A stretch of 32,529 nt of DNA from Gammaproteobacteria bacterium. Its GTDB lineage: Bacteria > Pseudomonadota > Gammaproteobacteria > GRL18. Made by a program: the position numbers and the translations under genes. Each line of letters begins with the position of its first letter. Position 1 is the first letter of the stretch. Shown here piece by piece: positions 8,414 through 17,404 of this stretch. The DNA is taken from NCBI GenBank assembly GCA_027076245.1, contig JALTKC010000545.1:1-32529 (forward strand), written 5' to 3'. The notes below the pieces were generated by a model that saw only the letters and a list, made by a program, of their open reading frames with translations, did no database searches and was not told the DNA's origin.

Positions 8414-9403
8414 TTGATAATGAATAGTCCTATAAATCCCGGGGTTTTTTTAAAAAAACGGGAGGCAGAATACAGTCAATTCATATTGATACAGGAGTTC
8501 GGTGCGCAGCGACTGAATGGGTTTTCAGGTTTTTTACTCATCATTCTGACGGCTTTTTTTTTATCGTCCTGTACATCGACCTATGCGCCGGTGGAACAGC
8601 GGGGTTCGAAGTATAGCAGTAAAAGTCACTACAGCGGCCCTTTACCGTATTATCATACGGTAAAAAAAGGAGATACTTTATATTCAATAGCCTGGAAATA
8701 CGGGCTGGATTATAAACAGATTGCCTATAGCAATCATATTAAACCTCCCTATAGAATATATACAGGACAGAAGTTACGTTTAAGAAGGTCAAACACAGGC
8801 AGTTCAAAAAAATATGCCTCTAAAAGCAGTACAAAATACAGTTCCAGAACTAAAGTTTCGGGCAGTTCGGGACGCAATAAGAGTAGCAGTAAATATAAAC
8901 AAAAGTCTTCCAGCAAAAAAACAATAACGAGTACTAAAACTCGAAGCAGTAAAAAAAGTACAGGCAGCCGTGCAAAACATGGCAGTACGACAAAAGCGGT
9001 AAGTAAAAATAAAACCGCAGCGTTTAAGGGAAATAAACGATTAAAGTGGATATGGCCAGTAAAAGGAAAAATCATTCAGCGCTATTCACCAGGAAGTGGC
9101 AAAAAGGGCATTGATATTAGTGCTCCCAGGGGAACCCTGATCAAGTCTGCAGAAGCTGGAAAAGTGGTTTACAGCGGACAGGGTTTAGTCGGATATGGCC
9201 GGCTTATTATTATCAAGCATAATGATACCTATTTGAGTGCATATGCCCATAACCAGCAATTACTGGTTAATGAGGGTCAGTTAGTTAAAAAAGGGCAGAA
9301 TATTGCCCGCCTGGGTCGCTCAGGAACCAATCGGTATAAGCTGCATTTTGAAATACGCAAAAATGGCAAGCCAGTCAATCCGATCAGTTACCTGCCGCGC
9401 TAG
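8414..9403 (+). CDS. nlpD: Murein hydrolase activator NlpD (LysM + M23 peptidase lipoprotein)
   Basis: Lipobox-like FFLSSC; LysM YHTVKKGDTLYSIAWKYGLDYKQIAYSNHI; Ser/Lys linker; M23 domain KWIWPVKGKIIQRYSPGSGKKGIDISAPRGTLIKSAEAGKVVYSGQGLVGYGRLIIIKH...LHFEIRKNGKPVNPISYLPR; directly upstream of rpoS. Exact start uncertain. Confidence 0.95.
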   Translation: MIMNSPINPGVFLKKREAEYSQFILIQEFGAQRLNGFSGFLLIILTAFFLSSCTSTYAPVEQRGSKYSSKSHYSGPLPYYHTVKKGDTLYSIAWKYGLDYKQIAYSNHIKPPYRIYTGQKLRLRRSNTGSSKKYASKSSTKYSSRTKVSGSSGRNKSSSKYKQKSSSKKTITSTKTRSSKKSTGSRAKHGSTTKAVSKNKTAAFKGNKRLKWIWPVKGKIIQRYSPGSGKKGIDISAPRGTLIKSAEAGKVVYSGQGLVGYGRLIIIKHNDTYLSAYAHNQQLLVNEGQLVKKGQNIARLGRSGTNRYKLHFEIRKNGKPVNPISYLPR

Positions 9404-9431
9404 TTTTTAATAACTGTCAACTTCCACCAGT

Positions 9432-9459
9432 TTTGGCAAAAAACCGGTTTTTTGCCAAA
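9432..9459. repeat. Perfect 28-bp palindrome in the nlpD-rpoS intergenic region
   Basis: TTTGGCAAAAAACC|GGTTTTTTGCCAAA, each arm 14 bp, no mismatch and no spacer. Confidence 0.97.
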
Positions 9460-9527
9460 CTGAATCTGATGTCAGAATGTTGTGTGTCGTTCTGGTATCT
9501 GCCAAACCATTAATAAGGGGTGATTTA

Positions 9528-10619
9528 ATGGAATCTATGGAATCTAAAGATCATGGTCTGGATACAATAAGTACATTGTCTTCAGATACACTGATTGAAG
9601 TGTTTGATACTGAGGATAATGACCTGGCTGTGCAGGCAACTAATATGACGGTTGAACCCGATGCTTTTAATCTTACGGACACGCTTTCCAGTCCTGCATC
9701 AAAAGCGGCGGTAAAGCCTAAAACAAAAAAGAGAACAGTGATTGCTGACAAAGAAACTTCCGGGCGCTCCCTGTCCAGAGGTGATATGGATGCAACCCGT
9801 CTATATCTTAATGAAATCGGCTTTGCCTCACTGCTCACTGCAGAAGAAGAAGTCAAGTACGCCAGAATGGCTCAACAGGGTATAGAAGAAGGCCGTAAGC
9901 GTATGATTGAATGTAATCTGCGCCTGGTGGTTAAAATTGCCCGACGCTACCTCAATCGAGGTCTGCCCTTGCTGGATCTGATTGAAGAAGGCAACCTGGG
10001 CTTAATCCGTGCAGTGGAAAAATTTGATCCTGAACGGGGTTTCCGTTTTTCTACTTATGCGACCTGGTGGATCCGTCAGACCATAGAACGTGGACTGATG
10101 AACCAGACCCGAACCATACGCCTGCCTATCCATGTGGTTAAGGAAATCAATATTTACTTACGGGCTGCCCGTGAACTGACTCAGAAACTGGATCATGAAC
10201 CCACTCCGGAAGAAATTGCGGATGCTCTGGACAAGCCGGTTGAAGATGTTCAGAGAATGTTTAATCTGAATGAACGTATCTCCTCTATTGATGTACCCAT
10301 GGGAACAGATGCTGATCGCCCCTTACTGGATGCCATTCCTGATAATATAAATCCTGAGCCCTTTGCTTTTCTGCGCGATGAAAATATGCGCGACAATCTG
10401 GATAAATGGATGCTCCAGCTTAATGATAAACAGAGGGAAGTGGTAGAACGTCGCTTTGGGCTGCATGGTTATGACACGGCAACCCTGGAAGAAGTGGGTA
10501 ATGAAATCGGGGTAACCCGTGAACGAGTCCGTCAGATCCAGCTGGAAGCCCTGAAACGACTGCGGGAAATTCTGGAAAAAGACGGTTATACCAGCGAAAA
10601 CCTTCTGCACCATGATTAA
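9528..10619 (+). CDS. rpoS: RNA polymerase sigma factor RpoS
   Basis: [33 protein letters not shown]...[59 protein letters not shown]...; ATG at 9528 with AAGGGG RBS preferred over 9477. Confidence 0.96.
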   Translation: MESMESKDHGLDTISTLSSDTLIEVFDTEDNDLAVQATNMTVEPDAFNLTDTLSSPASKAAVKPKTKKRTVIADKETSGRSLSRGDMDATRLYLNEIGFASLLTAEEEVKYARMAQQGIEEGRKRMIECNLRLVVKIARRYLNRGLPLLDLIEEGNLGLIRAVEKFDPERGFRFSTYATWWIRQTIERGLMNQTRTIRLPIHVVKEINIYLRAARELTQKLDHEPTPEEIADALDKPVEDVQRMFNLNERISSIDVPMGTDADRPLLDAIPDNINPEPFAFLRDENMRDNLDKWMLQLNDKQREVVERRFGLHGYDTATLEEVGNEIGVTRERVRQIQLEALKRLREILEKDGYTSENLLHHD

Positions 10620-10653
10620 GCTGAATTAACTCTTCAGTCTTTGTCTCTGGGAG

Positions 10654-10672
10654 TGCGGGCATCTTGCCCGCA
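10654..10672 (+). terminator. GC-rich hairpin downstream of rpoS
   Basis: TGCGGGCA-TCT-TGCCCGCA perfect stem, immediately upstream of a second hairpin with T-run. Confidence 0.7.
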
Positions 10673-10674
10673 TT

Positions 10675-10708
10675 AAAAAAGCACATCAATAATGATGTGC
10701 TTTTTTTT
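10675..10708. terminator. Intrinsic terminator after rpoS, potentially bidirectional
   Basis: AAAAAAGCACATCA-ATAA-TGATGTGCTTTTTTTT: 8-bp GCACATCA/TGATGTGC core extended by A6/T6 pairing, T8 tail. Confidence 0.9.
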
Positions 10709-10768
10709 GGCTCAATGTTTGCATTATTCAAACTAGAATAATTAATCCGAACTGAAACGAGCTAAATT

Positions 10769-11308
10769 ATGGAACTGCAGTCTCTTCTAACCTATATTTC
10801 TCAAATTTCCCGTTCGCTTACTGAAAAACCGGCGCAAAAAGATGAGCCGTTCTGGGGAAATGACGGCTTTGATTTTGCCGATATTCTGGATATTATCAAC
10901 CCCCTGCAGCATTTACCGATTATTTCCAAATTCTACCGTCAACAGACAGATGATGAAGCCAGTGAAGGTTCCAGGCTGCTGGGCGGGGTGGTTTTCGGAG
11001 GTTTACTCGGGGGACTGGGTGGTGCCCTCAGTGCGCTGACCAATTCGGTTGTCAGACATGAAACGCGGCAGGATCTGGGGGATTATTTAATTGCTGAAAT
11101 AACCCGCAGTAATGTTAATAGCAATCATATTAATAAAAGTGAAGCACTGACAAACAGACAGGACGGTTTGCAGTCAGAGGAAAATCCTTTTTTTGCTCAA
11201 CTGCTGGAACTGGAGCAGGGGAGCCAGCAATACCTGGAATATGCTCCGGAAACTGAGCTGGCAAGAGAGCAAAAAAAACAGAGAATAACACAATGGGGTA
11301 AAGTTTAA
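10769..11308 (+). CDS. Conserved hypothetical protein with Gly-rich hydrophobic segment
   Basis: FWGNDGFDFADILDIINPLQHLPIISKFYRQQTDDEASEGSRLLGGVVFGGLLGGLGGALSAL; coding-like composition; hydrophilic tail. No function assigned. Confidence 0.75.
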   Translation: MELQSLLTYISQISRSLTEKPAQKDEPFWGNDGFDFADILDIINPLQHLPIISKFYRQQTDDEASEGSRLLGGVVFGGLLGGLGGALSALTNSVVRHETRQDLGDYLIAEITRSNVNSNHINKSEALTNRQDGLQSEENPFFAQLLELEQGSQQYLEYAPETELAREQKKQRITQWGKV

Positions 11309-11342
11309 CGGCAACTTTTTGCCGTATAGCGGGTAATTAAAA

Positions 11343-12086
11343 ATGGCTTTATTTGATTTTTTAAATTTAAAACTATTTCATAAAGAACGCGCTGCTGAGA
11401 GCCTGGAAAAACTGCTCAGAGAAGAGCTGATCTACCAGCTTACTGATAATAACAGCCTGACCATTTATTCTACTGACGGCAAACCCGTGTTAACCCGTGC
11501 GGTGACACTGGATAAAAAACACGGCAGTCTGATAGTGGCTGAGCAGTCATCGGATGGTCTTTTAATTTTGGAGCGCAATGACCCGGTTTTTGTGGAAACT
11601 CAGGCTAATAAAGACCATGAAGTGTATTCTTTTCACTCCAGAGTCCGTAATATTATCCTCGATGAAGGGGATATTCTGTATGAAATTCAGATCCCTGCCC
11701 GTATTGAAAAAGGCCAGCGCCGTAAAGGTTTCCGGGTCAGTATTGATTCTCCCTCCATGGTCACTATCAGTGATTCTGTGTATCAGGGGCAGGTAAGCAA
11801 TCTGTCCACCAACGGCATCTTATTTACCGTAGAAGGTTACTGGCCGCAACCAATAGATGAAAATCCGCTGGTGCCCTGTCATATTGATATGGGTTTCCTG
11901 CAGCTCGACTGTCATGTGGATGTTCGATATATTCATTTTGAACCCTATCCTGCACGATGTACCTATATCGGAGGTGAGATAAAACACCTTAACCCCAGGC
12001 AGCAGCATCAACTGGACAATTACCTGCATGCCCAGCAGCGCATCTCGCAGCGCCAGAAAGCGGAGCTCAAGTACTCTATGATTTAA
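11343..12086 (+). CDS. PilZ-domain c-di-GMP-binding protein (YcgR-like architecture)
   Basis: PilZ signature RRKGFRVSIDSPSMVTISDSVYQGQVSNLSTNGILF (RxxxR and NxSxxG) after an N-terminal beta-rich region. Confidence 0.85.
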   Translation: MALFDFLNLKLFHKERAAESLEKLLREELIYQLTDNNSLTIYSTDGKPVLTRAVTLDKKHGSLIVAEQSSDGLLILERNDPVFVETQANKDHEVYSFHSRVRNIILDEGDILYEIQIPARIEKGQRRKGFRVSIDSPSMVTISDSVYQGQVSNLSTNGILFTVEGYWPQPIDENPLVPCHIDMGFLQLDCHVDVRYIHFEPYPARCTYIGGEIKHLNPRQQHQLDNYLHAQQRISQRQKAELKYSMI

Positions 12087-12141
12087 ACCGTGATTGTAAT
12101 ATACTTAAGTGCTTTATTGCGGGATTTTATAGAGTGTAGAA

Positions 12142-12429
12142 ATGAAGAAAAGTATCTGGTATTACCTTTCTCTGGTACCTCCTTTTGCGGCGGTTATAGG
12201 TTTAACTCTGGCCTGGCTGTCCTATACCCAGCAATGGGGCGGCGGGGTAAAAATTGCGACGGTTATAGCCGTTTTTTTCTGTGAAATTGTCATGGTTATT
12301 TCCGCTTTTGGTGCTTTAACCTATATGAAACAGGAAAAAACACCCACTACACGAAAAATACTGTTTATGAATCTCAGTATCGCAGTAACCGGTGCTGTAC
12401 TCGGTATCTATCTGTTTCTGTCTCAATAA
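12142..12429 (+). CDS. Small multi-pass membrane protein, hypothetical
   Basis: 95 aa with three hydrophobic stretches (LSLVPPFAAVIGLTLAWLSY; IATVIAVFFCEIVMVISAFGALTYM; ILFMNLSIAVTGAVLGIYLFLS). Confidence 0.7.
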   Translation: MKKSIWYYLSLVPPFAAVIGLTLAWLSYTQQWGGGVKIATVIAVFFCEIVMVISAFGALTYMKQEKTPTTRKILFMNLSIAVTGAVLGIYLFLSQ

Positions 12430-12496
12430 TCCGCTTGTTGAGTAATATTATTTTTAAAATTAACCCTCAGAAAAGCCCTCTTAAAAAGTATTCTTC

Positions 12497-13522
12497 ATGT
12501 CCTTAAGTTATACTCTGATTCGTCGCCTTTTTTTCAGTATCGACGCTGAAAAAGCACATTTGCTCGGTTTGAAAATGATTAAACTGGTGCATACTATGGG
12601 TTTATCGTCGTTGATTTTTGGTAAACCGGTGTATGCTCCGGTCAAAGTTATGGGGCTGACATTTCCTAATCGTGTAGGGCTGGCTGCAGGTCTGGACAAA
12701 AATGCTGATTATATTAACGGCTTATCTTCAGTCGGTTTTGGCTTTATTGAAGTGGGCACCATAACCCCCAGGCCACAGCCGGGTAATCCTCGCCCCCGTT
12801 TATTTAGAATTCCAGAAGCCAGGGCCATTATTAACCGCATGGGGTTTAATAATAAAGGTGTAGAACATTTAATTGAGCAGGTAAAACAGGCAGACAGAAG
12901 CAATATTATCCTGGGCATAAATATCGGAAAAAATTTTGATACACCTGTGGAATCGGCTGTGGATGATTATAAGCACTGTCTGCAGGCAGTTTATCAATAT
13001 GCCGACTACATTACGATTAATATATCTTCCCCTAATACCCCGGGATTAAGAACACTGCAGTTCGGTGATGAATTAAAACATTTACTGGAAACACTTAAAA
13101 CCGAGCAGATTGCTCTGGCAGAGCAAACGGATCGCTATGTACCCCTGGCAGTAAAAATAGCCCCGGATATGGAGGATAATGATATTAAACTGATTGCAGA
13201 TTTATTACTGGAAAAAGGGATTGATGCGGTTATAGCGACCAATACTACTGTTTCCAGGGGTGCAGTAAAAGGTCTGCCCAATGCTGAAGAGCAGGGTGGT
13301 TTAAGCGGAGTACCGGTTTATCAACAGTCCACTCATGTAGTAAAAGTCCTGGCTGAACAATTACAGGGTAAAATTCCTATCATTGCTGCAGGCGGTATTT
13401 TTTCTGCACAGGATGCCCAGGAGAAAATCGCGGCGGGTGCTCAACTGGTGCAGATTTATACGGGCTTTATATACCGGGGACATGAATTAATTAAAGAATG
13501 TGCTGAGGCACTTTCCAGCTGA
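12497..13522 (+). CDS. pyrD: Dihydroorotate dehydrogenase (quinone), class 2
   Basis: [75 protein letters not shown]...[16 protein letters not shown]...[33 protein letters not shown]. Confidence 0.97.
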   Translation: MSLSYTLIRRLFFSIDAEKAHLLGLKMIKLVHTMGLSSLIFGKPVYAPVKVMGLTFPNRVGLAAGLDKNADYINGLSSVGFGFIEVGTITPRPQPGNPRPRLFRIPEARAIINRMGFNNKGVEHLIEQVKQADRSNIILGINIGKNFDTPVESAVDDYKHCLQAVYQYADYITINISSPNTPGLRTLQFGDELKHLLETLKTEQIALAEQTDRYVPLAVKIAPDMEDNDIKLIADLLLEKGIDAVIATNTTVSRGAVKGLPNAEEQGGLSGVPVYQQSTHVVKVLAEQLQGKIPIIAAGGIFSAQDAQEKIAAGAQLVQIYTGFIYRGHELIKECAEALSS

Positions 13523-13598
13523 AGGCTTTTTATAAAGCTGAAGGCTCATTACTCAAAGTTTGTTTAAAAAACTGAAAAAAATTATAAAAGAGGAAATA

Positions 13599-14087
13599 AT
13601 GAAAAGATCAATTAATACTGTATTGACGCTGACAATATTAACGGTACTGCTAATTCTTTCTGCCTGCGCATCGGTTGATTATTCTCAGGAAAAGGTATTT
13701 CCTGAGGCAAAGCCCGATCAGGCGCTGATTTATTTTTACCGCACTCCCGGCTTTATTGGTTCTACCTATCGCTTTAATGTTTCAGAAGGAAAAGAGGTCG
13801 TGGGTGCTATGGCTCAGGATAGTTATTTTTATGTTTTTGCTGCGCCTGGTAAGCATACTTATATAGTGGATGACCGTAATGAGGAACAGGGTTCTTCAAT
13901 CACTCTGGATGTTCAGGCCGGCAAAACCTATTATGTGCGGGTGGATGTTGAATACGAAGTGCTGGGGGGTAAGCCGATATTTACTGAAGTCTCTAAAGAA
14001 GAAGCCATGAAACTGCTGCCTGGCAGAAAATATGTGGTACCGGCCAAAGTGAGTCCTTCGACCTATAATGTTCATGCGGAACAATAA
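13599..14087 (+). CDS. DUF2846-type lipoprotein
   Basis: MKRSINTVLTLTILTVLLILSACAS lipobox; PDQALIYFYRTPGFIGSTYRFNVSEGKEVVGAMAQDSYFYVFAAPGKHTY; AGGA RBS before ATG 13599. Confidence 0.8.
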   Translation: MKRSINTVLTLTILTVLLILSACASVDYSQEKVFPEAKPDQALIYFYRTPGFIGSTYRFNVSEGKEVVGAMAQDSYFYVFAAPGKHTYIVDDRNEEQGSSITLDVQAGKTYYVRVDVEYEVLGGKPIFTEVSKEEAMKLLPGRKYVVPAKVSPSTYNVHAEQ

Positions 14088-14095
14088 GCACGGAT

Positions 14096-15472
14096 ATGCA
14101 TAAAAAAGCCATGCAAAAAGAACTGCAAAAAAACGCACAGATTGACCCACTGGAACTGACTAATTTTAATCAGGGGTTATTTAATTTTCTTGATGCTTCA
14201 CCAACTCCGTTTCATGCTGTACAGCAGCAGATCCAGATGCTTGAAAGCTATGGCTTTAAGGCATTAAGCGAATCTGAACAATGGCAACTTGAACCGGGTG
14301 AACGTTATTATGTCACCCGCAATGGCTCGTCTATTATTGCCTTTGTTTATGGTAAAAAAGACATTACAGAAACCGGTATTCGTATGCTGGGGGCACATAC
14401 TGACAGTCCCTGTCTGAAAGTTAAGCCAAATGCTGAAATTTCCAGTCAGTCCTGTTTAAAACTGGGGGTCGAAGTTTATGGCGGTGCATTGCTAAACCCC
14501 TGGTTTGATCGTGACCTGTCCCTGGCCGGGAAGGTGGTTTATCAGGATTCACATCGGCAGGTTAAATCTGTACTGGTTGATTTTAAAAAAGCCATTGCCA
14601 GTATTCCCAGTCTGGCCATACATCTGGATCGGGATGCCAATAAAAACCGCTCCATCAATGCCCAGACAGATATACCGCCAATAGTTCTGGTACAGGATTC
14701 AGAGCAGAAGAAAAACACCGGTTTAAATGACTTTCTTCTGACTCAACTAAATAAACAGGATGCACAGCTGGATATTATCAAAATCCTGGATTATGAACTG
14801 AGTTTTTATGATACCCAGCACACGGCCTATGTCGGGTTGGAGGATGATTTTATTGCCGGCAGTCGATTGGATAATCTACTGAGCTGTTATGTAGGCACCC
14901 GCTCATTAATGAGTGCTGATAATGCGGTTACCAGCCTGTTAATCTGCAGTGATCATGAAGAAGTGGGCAGCACCTCCAGTGCCGGTGCCCAGGGTCCGTT
15001 TTTAAAGTCTGTACTGGCACGTTTGGTCGATACTAATGAACAGTTAAGTTGTCTGATTGACCGTTCCATGCTCATTTCTGCGGATAATGCCCATGGTATA
15101 CATCCTAATTTTTCTGATAAACATGATGCAAATCACGGCCCTCTGATAAATCATGGCCCGGTCATTAAAATCAATGCAAACCAGCGTTATGCCTCCAATA
15201 GCGAGACCAGTGCTTTGTTTAAAGTCATGGCGGCCGCGGCGGAAGTTCCTTTACAGAATTTTGTGGTACGCACTGATATGGGCTGCGGCAGTACCATCGG
15301 CCCAATTACGGCCGCAGAAATTGGTGTAAAGACACTGGATATAGGTGTCCCGACCTTTGCCATGCATTCCATTCGAGAACTGGCTGGCAGTAAGGACAGC
15401 TGGTACCTGTATAAAACCCTGCAAAACTTCTTTAACGCCAACTACCCAATTACAATAACCACTAAAACCTAA
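14096..15472 (+). CDS. apeB: M18 family aminopeptidase (aspartyl aminopeptidase type)
   Basis: FNQGLFNFLDASPTPFHAVQQ...MLGAHTDSPCLKVKP...GGALLNPWFDRDLSLAGKV...SDHEEVGSTSSAGAQGPFL...DNAHGIHPNFSDKHDANHGPLINHGPVIKINANQRYAS...DMGCGSTIGPI. Confidence 0.96.
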   Translation: MHKKAMQKELQKNAQIDPLELTNFNQGLFNFLDASPTPFHAVQQQIQMLESYGFKALSESEQWQLEPGERYYVTRNGSSIIAFVYGKKDITETGIRMLGAHTDSPCLKVKPNAEISSQSCLKLGVEVYGGALLNPWFDRDLSLAGKVVYQDSHRQVKSVLVDFKKAIASIPSLAIHLDRDANKNRSINAQTDIPPIVLVQDSEQKKNTGLNDFLLTQLNKQDAQLDIIKILDYELSFYDTQHTAYVGLEDDFIAGSRLDNLLSCYVGTRSLMSADNAVTSLLICSDHEEVGSTSSAGAQGPFLKSVLARLVDTNEQLSCLIDRSMLISADNAHGIHPNFSDKHDANHGPLINHGPVIKINANQRYASNSETSALFKVMAAAAEVPLQNFVVRTDMGCGSTIGPITAAEIGVKTLDIGVPTFAMHSIRELAGSKDSWYLYKTLQNFFNANYPITITTKT

Positions 15473-15473
15473 C

Positions 15474-16496
15474 ATGCTAATCCATAATTTTATAATACAT
15501 CAGCTTGATAAGCAGGCTGATCAGGGGGCATCCACCCTGTCACTGAAATCTGAAACCATTGCACCTTCAGAATCACTGGAAACTTTTCTGGCAGATTTAA
15601 ATAAAGTTTATAATAGTAAGCCCAGCAAGGTTTTCGGCGCTTTTTTAAATATGGAGCAGGAAGATAAAGAGCAGGATAAACCAGAAAGTTTGCAGGCTTT
15701 GCTGTCTTCTTATCTTGATAAACGCATTGATTTTGTGGAATTGACACAGCAGTCTATGCAGTTATTAAAGCATTATATTGATCAGGCCAGTAAGGCCGCC
15801 GGCGGTTATCTGGTATTTACCCACTATACCTTGTTCGGCAGTGAATTTTTAATGATAAGCATGCTTAATAATGCTTGTGGAGTGGCGGTTAATTCCAATC
15901 TGGGCATTGATCCGGTTGATTATCTGGAACTGAGTAAACTTCATCTGGCAGCTCGTATTGATTTAAGCGACTGGCAGGATGATGAGCAGTCCGACCGTTA
16001 TATATCGATGATCCGTGGTAAGGAAAGCCATAAACTTTCCGAATATTTCAGAAAATTTATCGGCAGTGATGAAGCCATCAGTTCAAAGCAGGAGACCAGC
16101 GAATTATTTAATGCGGTCAGCCAGTTTTGTGAAGAAAAAATTACCGATGAAGAACAGAAATCTCAGATTAAGCATAAGGCATCGGAATATTGTCTGGAAC
16201 AGGCTGATAAAGGTCAGAATGTGGATATTAAAGATTTTTCCAACTATGCGGCTGAAGGGGTTGTGGATGATTTTTTAAACTATGTTAACAGCGAACAGTT
16301 TAAGTTGAGTCAGGAAATTGCGCCTAATAAAACGGTGATCCGTCGCTTTAATAAACTCAGTGGGCGAAATGACCGGATCAGTATTACAATTAATGAAGAA
16401 GCCATTGGTGATTCAGTTATATTTGATGCAGATAAAGAGACTTTAACCATTACTGATTTACCTGCCAGTTTAAAAGCACAATTGCTCAATCGTTAA
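15474..16496 (+). CDS. yejK: Nucleoid-associated protein YejK/NdpA family
   Basis: FIIHQLDKQADQGASTLSLKSETIAPSESLETFLADLNKVYNSKPSKVFGAF...GGYLVFTHYTLFGSEFLMISMLNNACGVAVNSNLGIDPVDYLELSKLHLAARIDLSDW. Confidence 0.92.
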   Translation: MLIHNFIIHQLDKQADQGASTLSLKSETIAPSESLETFLADLNKVYNSKPSKVFGAFLNMEQEDKEQDKPESLQALLSSYLDKRIDFVELTQQSMQLLKHYIDQASKAAGGYLVFTHYTLFGSEFLMISMLNNACGVAVNSNLGIDPVDYLELSKLHLAARIDLSDWQDDEQSDRYISMIRGKESHKLSEYFRKFIGSDEAISSKQETSELFNAVSQFCEEKITDEEQKSQIKHKASEYCLEQADKGQNVDIKDFSNYAAEGVVDDFLNYVNSEQFKLSQEIAPNKTVIRRFNKLSGRNDRISITINEEAIGDSVIFDADKETLTITDLPASLKAQLLNR

Positions 16497-16555
16497 AGCA
16501 TTAATTATTGAGTGTAAGCTGAGCATAAGCTGAATATAAGAACCAGGAATAAAAG

Positions 16556-16867
16556 ATGAAAAAATTATCACTAGAAGATATTTCACGTTTAAACCAGTTA
16601 CTGGATGAGTCTTTACAGCAGGCCAGTAAGGAGCAACTGGCTACCTGTATACGTCTGCTGGGTACCTCTCTGGCCCAGTTAAAATTAAAACACAAGGTTG
16701 ATGATGATCAAAATGCCAGGGATTTCAGCAGCTTTGTAGAGGAACTGGAAAATGATGCGCTCAGTGATGAGTTTAATGAACTGGCTGCAAAAACTATTGT
16801 AGAATGTGCAACCGCTATGGCTGTCGCAAAAGAAGGTATGCAGGCCAGAGATAATAGCGACGAATAA
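16556..16867 (+). CDS. Hypothetical protein (103 aa, acidic, helical)
   Basis: Complete ORF with coding-like composition downstream of yejK. Confidence 0.6.
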   Translation: MKKLSLEDISRLNQLLDESLQQASKEQLATCIRLLGTSLAQLKLKHKVDDDQNARDFSSFVEELENDALSDEFNELAAKTIVECATAMAVAKEGMQARDNSDE

Positions 16868-17033
16868 CTTTGACTTTCTAATGGATCTATATTACCTTCC
16901 TTACAGGGTCTTTGTTACAAATTTATGACATGGCTATTCTGTAATAGCATTTATGTAATAGAATTTATAACTCGGCATACTGTCTATTTTGTATTTAGCA
17001 TATAAACAACATAACGATATAAGGAGTTGAATC

Positions 17034-17252
17034 ATGGCTAAAAAAGACAAGAAGAAAAAAGACGACAAGAAAAAGTCCAAAAAAGCATTATTAAAACTGG
17101 CTAAGAAAAAAGCAGATAAGAAAAAAACCAAGGCGAAAGCAAAAAAAGCAAAAATCAAGAAGGACAAAGCCAAAAAAGCAAAAGCAAAAAAAAATAAAAA
17201 CTCAGGTAAGAAAAACAAGAAAAATAACAAGAAAAAAAAGTCTAAAAAGTAA
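17034..17252 (+). CDS. Extremely lysine-rich small protein (72 aa, 42 Lys)
   Basis: AAGGAGTTGAATCATG gives a strong Shine-Dalgarno; MAKKDKKKKDDKKKSKKALLKLAKKKADKKKTKAKAKKAKIKKDKAKKAKAKKNKNSGKKNKKNNKKKKSKK; both AAA and AAG codons used. Confidence 0.75.
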   Translation: MAKKDKKKKDDKKKSKKALLKLAKKKADKKKTKAKAKKAKIKKDKAKKAKAKKNKNSGKKNKKNNKKKKSKK

Positions 17253-17262
17253 GTAGCAATAT

Positions 17263-17297
17263 CATAATTATGCCTCCTTCATGGAGGCATAATTATG
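17263..17297. repeat. Perfect 15-bp inverted repeat with 5-nt loop downstream of the Lys-rich ORF
   Basis: CATAATTATGCCTCC-TTCAT-GGAGGCATAATTATG; no T-run follows on the + strand. Confidence 0.95.
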
Positions 17298-17404
17298 CCC
17301 ACCTATAATATTTTATAATAATTTCCCGAACCCTGATCTATTGCTGTAGTCAAATATTGCTTATAAAAGAATACTCATAATTTTACCGGTATAAAGGACT
17401 GTCA

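Noticed and set aside
8749-9075. Minus-strand 108-aa Leu/Val-rich ORF
   Set aside because: Antisense of the Ser/Lys linker of nlpD; composition artefact.
16934-17230. Minus-strand 98-aa Phe/Leu-rich ORF that looks like a membrane protein
   Set aside because: It is the complement of the Lys-rich ORF (AAA/AAG read as TTT/CTT); composition artefact.
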